The translations under genes were made by a program, and so were the position numbers. Source: Anaerolineae bacterium (GTDB taxonomy: Bacteria; Chloroflexota; Anaerolineae; Promineifilales; Promineifilaceae). From it: a stretch of DNA of 47,549 nucleotides. Where the stretch lies: positions 1 to 47,549 of the forward strand of contig JAHDWL010000023.1 of the NCBI GenBank assembly GCA_023384355.1. Reading direction: 5' to 3'. The notes beneath the pieces are model-generated. The model worked only from the letters and a program-made list of their open reading frames with translations, was not told the origin of the DNA and searched no databases. Of the stretch, positions 43,724 through 47,549 are shown piece by piece (the stretch's first letter is position 1; the number at the start of each line of letters is the position of its first letter).

Positions 43724-44332
43724 ATGACCACCACCCCGAGAATTGATCTTCAGGCGTCTACCCAACCCGCCGGCGCTTCCCTGCATCCCTTTTTCACCAT
43801 CGGCCACTCCACCCGACCGCTGGAGGAGTTCATCGCCCTGTTGCGCGCCCACGACGTGACGCTGGTGGCCGACGTGCGCACCGTTCCACACTCGCGCCAC
43901 AACCCGCAATACAATCGTGAGACATTGCCCGAGGCGCTGGCGGAGGCCGGCATCGGCTATCGGCACCTGGCCGCGCTGGGCGGGCTACGCCACACGACGG
44001 CCGCGTCGGTGAACACCGGCTGGCGTAACGCCTCCTTTCGCGGCTATGCCGATTACATGCAAACGCCCGACTTCGACGCCGGATTGGCCGAGTTGCTCGA
44101 CCTCGCCCGGCATGACACGGTGGCCATCATGTGCGCCGAGTCCGTCCCCTGGCGCTGCCATCGGTCGCTGATCGCCGACGCGCTGACTGTGCGCGGCATC
44201 GGCGTGGCGGATATCATCGGTCCCGGCCGCGCCCAACCCCATCATATGACGCCCTTCGCCCACGTGGAGGGGCTACGCATCACCTATCCGCCCGAGGGAG
44301 AGACGCCAGAGGCAGGGAAAGGGATATCATGA
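43724..44332 (+). CDS. DUF488 family protein
   Basis: 202 residues. FTIGHSTRPLEEFIALL (24-40), LVADVRTVPHSRHNPQYN with the conserved Arg/His pattern, and IMCAESVPWRCHRSLIAD near 133-150, the hallmark CAE..PxxCHR of DUF488. Biochemical role unknown; the Cys and His suggest a catalytic or metal site. The following DNA glycosylase gene overlaps its stop (ATGA), so the pair may work in nucleic-acid repair; this link is inference. Confidence 0.92.
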   Translation: MTTTPRIDLQASTQPAGASLHPFFTIGHSTRPLEEFIALLRAHDVTLVADVRTVPHSRHNPQYNRETLPEALAEAGIGYRHLAALGGLRHTTAASVNTGWRNASFRGYADYMQTPDFDAGLAELLDLARHDTVAIMCAESVPWRCHRSLIADALTVRGIGVADIIGPGRAQPHHMTPFAHVEGLRITYPPEGETPEAGKGIS

Positions 44333-45291
44333 AAGACCTGCCCGAATACAGCTTTACCATGACGGCAACGCCGCCTTTCCGGCTGGACCTGACGGCCTGG
44401 GTTCTGCGCCGTCGCGCCGACAACTGCATCGACCATTGGGATGGGCAGGTCTACCGGCGGTTGTTGCCCCTTGGCCCTGAGCGCGAGCCGGTCGCTGTTG
44501 CTGTCCGGCAGAGCGATCCCGCCCGGCCGGAGCTGCAGGTCACTTTGACCGGGGCCGGCGCGGAGGCTGCGCCGGGCGCGCAAGCGGCTTTGCGGCGGAT
44601 GCTGGGGCTGGATGTCGACCTAAGCGATTTCTACCGGCTGGCCGAAGGCGACCCCTTGCTGGCTCCCCTGGCGGGACGGCTACGCGGCTTCAAGCCGCCT
44701 CGCTTCCCCACCGTCTTCGAGGCGTTGACCAATGCCATTGCCTGCCAGCAGATCACCCTGACGCTGGGCATCACCCTGCTCAACCGGCTGACCGGAGCCT
44801 ACGGCGGGGCGCATCCCCTGCCGGGCACTGCTGAGAATATGCCCATCCCCGCCAACGCGTTTCCCCTGCCGGAGGAGCTGGCGACGATCGCGCCCGAGGC
44901 GCTGCGGCCACTTGGTTTCAGTGGTCGCAAGGCGGAGTACCTTATCGATGTGGCCGGAGCCATCGCCGCGGGCGAGCTGGATTTGGAGGCGCTGGCCGCT
45001 CTCGACAACGCGACTGCCGTCGAGCAACTGCTGCGGTTGCGCGGTGTCGGCCGCTGGTCGGCCGAGTATGTGTTGTTGCGCGGACTTGGCCGGCTGGACA
45101 CATTCCCCGGCGACGATGTGGGCGCGCGCAACAGCCTGCAACGCTGGTTGGGTCGCGAGGAGAAGATGGATTACGACGCCATCCAGCAGGAGATCGCCCG
45201 CTGGCAACCCTATAGCGGGCTGATTTACTTTCACCTGCTGCTTGACTCGCTGGAAAGGCGCGGCGCGATCGACGGGCAGCCGGCGGAATGA
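44329..45291 (+). CDS. DNA-3-methyladenine glycosylase II-like protein (AlkA family, HhH-GPD)
   Basis: 320 residues. N-terminal AlkA-like beta domain (residues 1-115), then HhH-GPD: FEALTNAIACQQITLTL (about 130-146), the helix-hairpin-helix LRGVGRWSAEYVLLRG (237-252) and the acidic FPGDDVG (259-265), whose second Asp (263) matches the catalytic Asp238 of E. coli AlkA. It removes alkylated bases from DNA. Starts with the ATGA overlap at the DUF488 stop; the frame extends upstream inside DUF488 but that part is a shadow. Confidence 0.93.
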   Translation: MKDLPEYSFTMTATPPFRLDLTAWVLRRRADNCIDHWDGQVYRRLLPLGPEREPVAVAVRQSDPARPELQVTLTGAGAEAAPGAQAALRRMLGLDVDLSDFYRLAEGDPLLAPLAGRLRGFKPPRFPTVFEALTNAIACQQITLTLGITLLNRLTGAYGGAHPLPGTAENMPIPANAFPLPEELATIAPEALRPLGFSGRKAEYLIDVAGAIAAGELDLEALAALDNATAVEQLLRLRGVGRWSAEYVLLRGLGRLDTFPGDDVGARNSLQRWLGREEKMDYDAIQQEIARWQPYSGLIYFHLLLDSLERRGAIDGQPAE

Positions 45292-45309
45292 GCGTCGCCC
45301 GCTGCCAGG

Positions 45310-45342
45310 AGAAACCAGGTTAGTCGGGGAAACCCGGTTTCT
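45310..45342. repeat. AGAAACC-type palindrome after the glycosylase gene
   Basis: AGAAACCAGGTT (45310-45321) pairs with AACCCGGTTTCT (45331-45342) with one mismatch and a 9-nt loop, 18 nt after the stop. No U-tract. AACCCGGTTTCT-like palindromes are common intergenic elements in some cyanobacteria and Chloroflexota; I mention that from memory only. Confidence 0.55.
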
Positions 45343-45447
45343 GTCGAATGAGTTCATGATCTAGATCAAGGACAGTCCCGCTTGAAGCCCGTAGAATATG
45401 CTGGACTGGCGCGCGGCAGGCCCAGGCATGGCCGCACGAGGACTATT

Positions 45448-45681
45448 ATGGACAATGACCCGGCGATAATCTACCGCGAGTTGGGGAGAATCGACCAGCA
45501 GGATGATCCTGACCGCGAGGCGCGCCTGCGGGCGGCCGTCCGCGCTTATGAGGACGCGCGAATTGATGGTCTCTGCCACGAAGGCGCGTGGGAATTGGCT
45601 CTGGAAGCGATACGCGGCCGGACAATCGGGAGTTTTGGCTCAGTGAACGACCTCGCCCGGACGGACAGGGGTGGGTTTTGA
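45448..45681 (+). CDS. Small hypothetical protein
   Basis: 77 residues from the ATG at 45448, which has GAGG 6 nt upstream. Highly charged helical sequence: IIYRELGRIDQQDDPDREA, then RAAVRAYEDARIDGLCHEGA and WELALEAIRG. Not recognised. The frame continues upstream to a TTG, but that part is Arg-rich and unlikely. It lies 36 nt before the iron-sulfur repair gene and may share its transcript. Confidence 0.62.
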   Translation: MDNDPAIIYRELGRIDQQDDPDREARLRAAVRAYEDARIDGLCHEGAWELALEAIRGRTIGSFGSVNDLARTDRGGF

Positions 45682-45717
45682 ATCGATTAAACTATCTCAT
45701 CATGACAGGAGTTAAGA

Positions 45718-46461
45718 ATGTCACTTAATCAGCTACAGGATTTGCAGACGACCGAGAGCGTCGGCGACTGGGTTGCCGCCGATTTTCGTCTGGCAAATGT
45801 GTTCACCAAATACGGTATTGATTTCTGCTGCGGCGGCGATGTCCCCGTGGGTCAGGCTTGCGCCGAGAAGGGGATCAGCGTCAAGACGCTATTGCGCGAC
45901 GTCCAGACCGCGCAGGCGACGGCCGCCGTCGGCGAACAGTACAACGACTGGTCGATCGACTTCCTTTCCGACTACATCGTCAACCAGTTCCATGCCTACA
46001 CCCGGCGCATGCTGCCGCAGATCGTGGAATATGCCGGCGCGGTCGCCAACGCCCACGGCGCGCAACACCCGGAGACGATCACCATCGCCGCGCTACTGCC
46101 GCCGCTGGCCGAGGAGATGCTCGATCATATGGACAGCGAGGAAGAGTTGCTCTACCCGTACATCAAACAGCTGGTGCAGCAGGGGGCGACGGGCAGCCCG
46201 CTGAAGCCGCCCGCTTTCGGATCGGCCGAGATTCTCATCGAGGAGATGGACAGGGAGCACGAGGAGACCGGCGACGTGCTGGAGGAGTTGGTCGAGCTGA
46301 GCGACGGCTTCACCGTACCGGATGACGCCTGCAACACCTACCGCGCGCTCTATGGCTTCCTGACCGAGTTCGAGGCGACGACCAAGAAGCACATTCATCT
46401 GGAGAACAACATCCTGTTCCCCAAGGCGATTCGGCTGGAGAAGCAACTGGCGGTCGCATAG
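45718..46461 (+). CDS. Iron-sulfur cluster repair di-iron protein (RIC/ScdA/YtfE-like)
   Basis: 247 residues. N-terminal ScdA domain with the FCCGG motif (Cys37, Cys38), then a hemerythrin-like four-helix bundle. Candidate di-iron ligands: His92 in NQFHAYTRR, His137 and Glu141 in HMDSEEE, His181 and Glu185 in REHEETGD, His225/227 and Glu229 in HIHLEN. The first helix usually shows HH; here it is FH. Such proteins restore iron-sulfur clusters after nitric oxide or oxidative damage. AGGAG ribosome site 6 nt before the ATG. Ends at a strong terminator. Confidence 0.94.
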   Translation: MSLNQLQDLQTTESVGDWVAADFRLANVFTKYGIDFCCGGDVPVGQACAEKGISVKTLLRDVQTAQATAAVGEQYNDWSIDFLSDYIVNQFHAYTRRMLPQIVEYAGAVANAHGAQHPETITIAALLPPLAEEMLDHMDSEEELLYPYIKQLVQQGATGSPLKPPAFGSAEILIEEMDREHEETGDVLEELVELSDGFTVPDDACNTYRALYGFLTEFEATTKKHIHLENNILFPKAIRLEKQLAVA

Positions 46462-46495
46462 GCGAGCGACAGGGTAATTTCAATCAAATTTTTGG

Positions 46496-46534
46496 AACGG
46501 GACAACTCATAACGGGTTGTCTCGTTTGTTTTTT
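46496..46534 (+). terminator. Intrinsic terminator after the iron-sulfur repair gene
   Basis: AACGGGACAAC (46496-46506) pairs with GTTGTCTCGTT (46516-46526) with one G-U, loop 9 nt, followed by TGTTTTTT. Confidence 0.9.
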
Positions 46535-46795
46535 AGGACTTATGTAACGATCGAAAGGATCGGTAACAGGCTGTCTATGTGGTGATCCTATTTGTGGAAC
46601 TGTGTGGGTTGAGAGATTTTGCAGTCCGGCCTTGTAATTGGCTACATGGCGTATCGAATTTCGCTTCAATGTCTGTAAGTCCTGAATAGGCCAGTCTCTT
46701 CAAGGATGGTGCTATCAGAAAATGCCATAATCCACTCTGGCCGACTGTAAGTTGACTTAATTTCTGCAGCTTAATTGGGTTGTATCGTGTGCAGA
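46535..46795. other. Gene-free stretch between terminator and DUF4926 gene
   Basis: 261 bases, AT-rich compared with the rest. TGTAAGTTGACTTAA at 46746-46760 matches 14 of 15 bases of the left part of the ROK operator at 6936, but the right arm is lost. Nothing else recognised. Confidence 0.4.
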
Positions 46796-47047
46796 CTACA
46801 CTTTTGCTTTTTGAAGTGGCCGGACGGCAGGCATTTGATCTGCTCTCAAAGGCGCAACGGCCGAAACAGGCACAATGGCCACGGCAATTGATTCACCGAC
46901 AGCATTGAACAGTTCGACGACGGCGCCGTCCTCCCCGCCGGACGGATGCCGCACGATGTCGACCAGAGTGACCACGTCACCCAGACGCAGGCGCTCTGCC
47001 GGGATGTCCCTGGTCAACATGACATCTGTGTATAATTCAATGTTCAT
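46796..47047 (-). CDS. DUF4926 family protein, second gene of a pair
   Basis: 83 residues from the ATG at 47047, with GAGGTGAGG just upstream. MNIELYTDVMLTRDIP, LRLGDVVTLVDIV and GAVVELFNAVGESIAVA fit the DUF4926 SH3-like barrel pattern. A GTG three codons upstream overlaps the stop of the preceding gene (GTGA), so translation is coupled either way. DUF4926 proteins are often encoded next to DUF6883 proteins; a toxin-antitoxin role has not been shown. The tail after residue 68 is polar. Confidence 0.8.
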   Translation of the reverse strand: MNIELYTDVMLTRDIPAERLRLGDVVTLVDIVRHPSGGEDGAVVELFNAVGESIAVAIVPVSAVAPLRADQMPAVRPLQKAKV

Positions 47048-47052
47048 TGTCC

Positions 47053-47373
47053 TCACCTCGCCGGTTTCAACGTTACAAAGCGGAAGCGATTATCAACAGC
47101 CGTCTGAAGCCAGATTGTCACAGTTAACAGCGTGGCATCCGGACCATACAATTCACCCTCAACCCGATAGAAAGTGCCGTATTCGTTCAGCCTATCCGAG
47201 ATCGCATCGTTTTCTGCGATAAATTGTCGGATGGCCAGTTCAAGCTGGTCGGGGTTCTCCTGAGTAAATCCAGCTTGTGCCAGGAATCCTGATTTATCAT
47301 TCCTTCGTCGCGGCGTCAACAGATAGTCTTTCAGCTTTTCTCTGGGGATGATCGCGTCGTCCGGAATTCTCAC
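47053..47373 (-). CDS. DUF6883 family protein, first gene of a pair
   Basis: 106 residues, GTG start. MRIPDDAIIPREKLKDYLLT, then FLAQAGFTQENPDQLELAI and VEGELYGPDATLLTVTIWL match the DUF6883 pattern (conserved KL..YLL and GF..EN). No signal or membrane helix. A TATAAT box stands 7 nt before the GTG, so the pair is probably read from a leaderless mRNA. Overlaps the DUF4926 gene. Function unknown; similar folds occur in putative toxin domains. Confidence 0.8.
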   Translation of the reverse strand: MRIPDDAIIPREKLKDYLLTPRRRNDKSGFLAQAGFTQENPDQLELAIRQFIAENDAISDRLNEYGTFYRVEGELYGPDATLLTVTIWLQTAVDNRFRFVTLKPAR

Positions 47374-47380
47374 AGTAGAG

Positions 47381-47386
47381 ATTATA
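47381..47386 (-). promoter_or_regulatory. Extended -10 promoter giving a leaderless DUF6883-DUF4926 mRNA
   Basis: Minus-strand TGCTATAAT (the TG is an extended -10), TATAAT at 47381-47386, followed by exactly 7 nt and the GTG at 47373. No good -35, as expected for extended -10 promoters. Confidence 0.6.
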
Positions 47387-47458
47387 GCAATGTGTCACAA
47401 GTTGGGCATTTGCGCGAGTAAAGGCAACGAGCTCGCACTGCCAACGTTCCCAATCGCC

Positions 47459-47549
47459 TCAATCTTCCAACATCCGCAGCGCCGATCCTTTGTGCAGCGC
47501 GATGTGGTCGGTTTTGTCGCTCTTGATCTCGTATTGCGGCTGGTCGGGG
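47459..47549 (-). CDS. C-terminal end of a DUF2945/HVA1-TUDOR-like protein (partial)
   Basis: The last 29 codons read PDQPQYEIKSDKTDHIALHK then GSALRMLED and stop. This strongly resembles the end of DUF2945 (hypervirulence-associated TUDOR) proteins, small barrels of about 70-80 residues with the pattern P.Y.VKSDKTG..A.HK..AL. The N-terminus lies outside the window. Function unknown. Confidence 0.65.
   Translation of the reverse strand, partial: PDQPQYEIKSDKTDHIALHKGSALRMLED

Noticed and set aside
46746-46760. Second copy of the ROK operator left arm
   Set aside because: Matches 14 of 15 bases but the right arm is not kept and no plus-strand gene follows; one chance match in 47 kb is possible.
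1-47549. CRISPR arrays, insertion sequences, integrases or phage genes
   Set aside because: No regularly spaced direct repeats, transposase or integrase motifs, or tRNA-associated attachment duplications were seen.

Overview
The window is a 47.5 kb piece of a moderately GC-rich bacterial chromosome. The gene mix points to a member of the Chloroflexota, probably an Anaerolineae or Ardenticatenia relative: lipoprotein sugar-binding proteins with Thr/Pro/Glu-rich linkers, many zinc-ribbon/FHA/PP2C proteins, prokaryotic translin, RtcB with archease, and RNase J. This placement is by gene content and style only; there is no rRNA or marker tree behind it. I found no insertion sequence, prophage or CRISPR array, and nearly all genes look intact.

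Layout. 1-6.7 kb: a truncated acyl-CoA dehydrogenase, a STAS anti-sigma-antagonist-like protein, a LysM protein, Lon protease, tRNA-Asp(GTC) and a NYN nuclease-like protein with a cold-shock-like C-terminus. 6.9-21.0 kb: an amino-sugar uptake and breakdown region. It holds a ROK repressor with a promoter and a perfect palindrome in front of it, a ROK sugar kinase, two lipoprotein solute-binding proteins, a NagZ-type GH3 enzyme, NagA, a membrane-embedded spermidine-synthase-like protein, a two-SIS-domain GlcN-6-P deaminase/isomerase, and two MalF/MalG-type permeases. No ATPase for these permeases is in the window. The simplest reading is import of GlcNAc-containing saccharides, hydrolysis, phosphorylation, deacetylation and deamination into glycolysis. 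21.1-26 kb: DUF3467 plus translin on the plus strand meet a four-gene minus-strand operon (zinc-ribbon membrane protein, archease, RtcB RNA ligase, GT9 glycosyltransferase). 26.2-33 kb: a nitroreductase, RNase J, a PP2C phosphatase and a large secreted subtilase.

33.5-37.7 kb: a complete ECF vitamin/micronutrient transporter (S, T, A1, A2) followed by a PfkB kinase, preceded by a promoter and a structured leader that matches no riboswitch I know. The two ATPases look functionally asymmetric, with one canonical and one degenerate nucleotide site, the most interesting protein-level observation here. 37.7-42.2 kb: a minus-strand run of RibD-type reductase, membrane FHA protein, zinc-ribbon/TM protein, zinc-ribbon FHA protein and zinc-ribbon PP2C phosphatase, which looks like a phospho-Ser/Thr signalling set. 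42.4-47.5 kb: small hypothetical proteins, DUF488 plus an AlkA-type DNA glycosylase, an iron-sulfur repair (RIC/ScdA-like) protein, a DUF6883/DUF4926 pair and the tail of a DUF2945-like gene.

Regulation seen in the sequence: several clean intrinsic terminators, a sigma-70-like promoter with a palindromic operator before the ROK gene, and a recurring arrangement in which a TANNNT -10 box sits exactly 7 nt before the start codon (four genes), predicting leaderless mRNAs.
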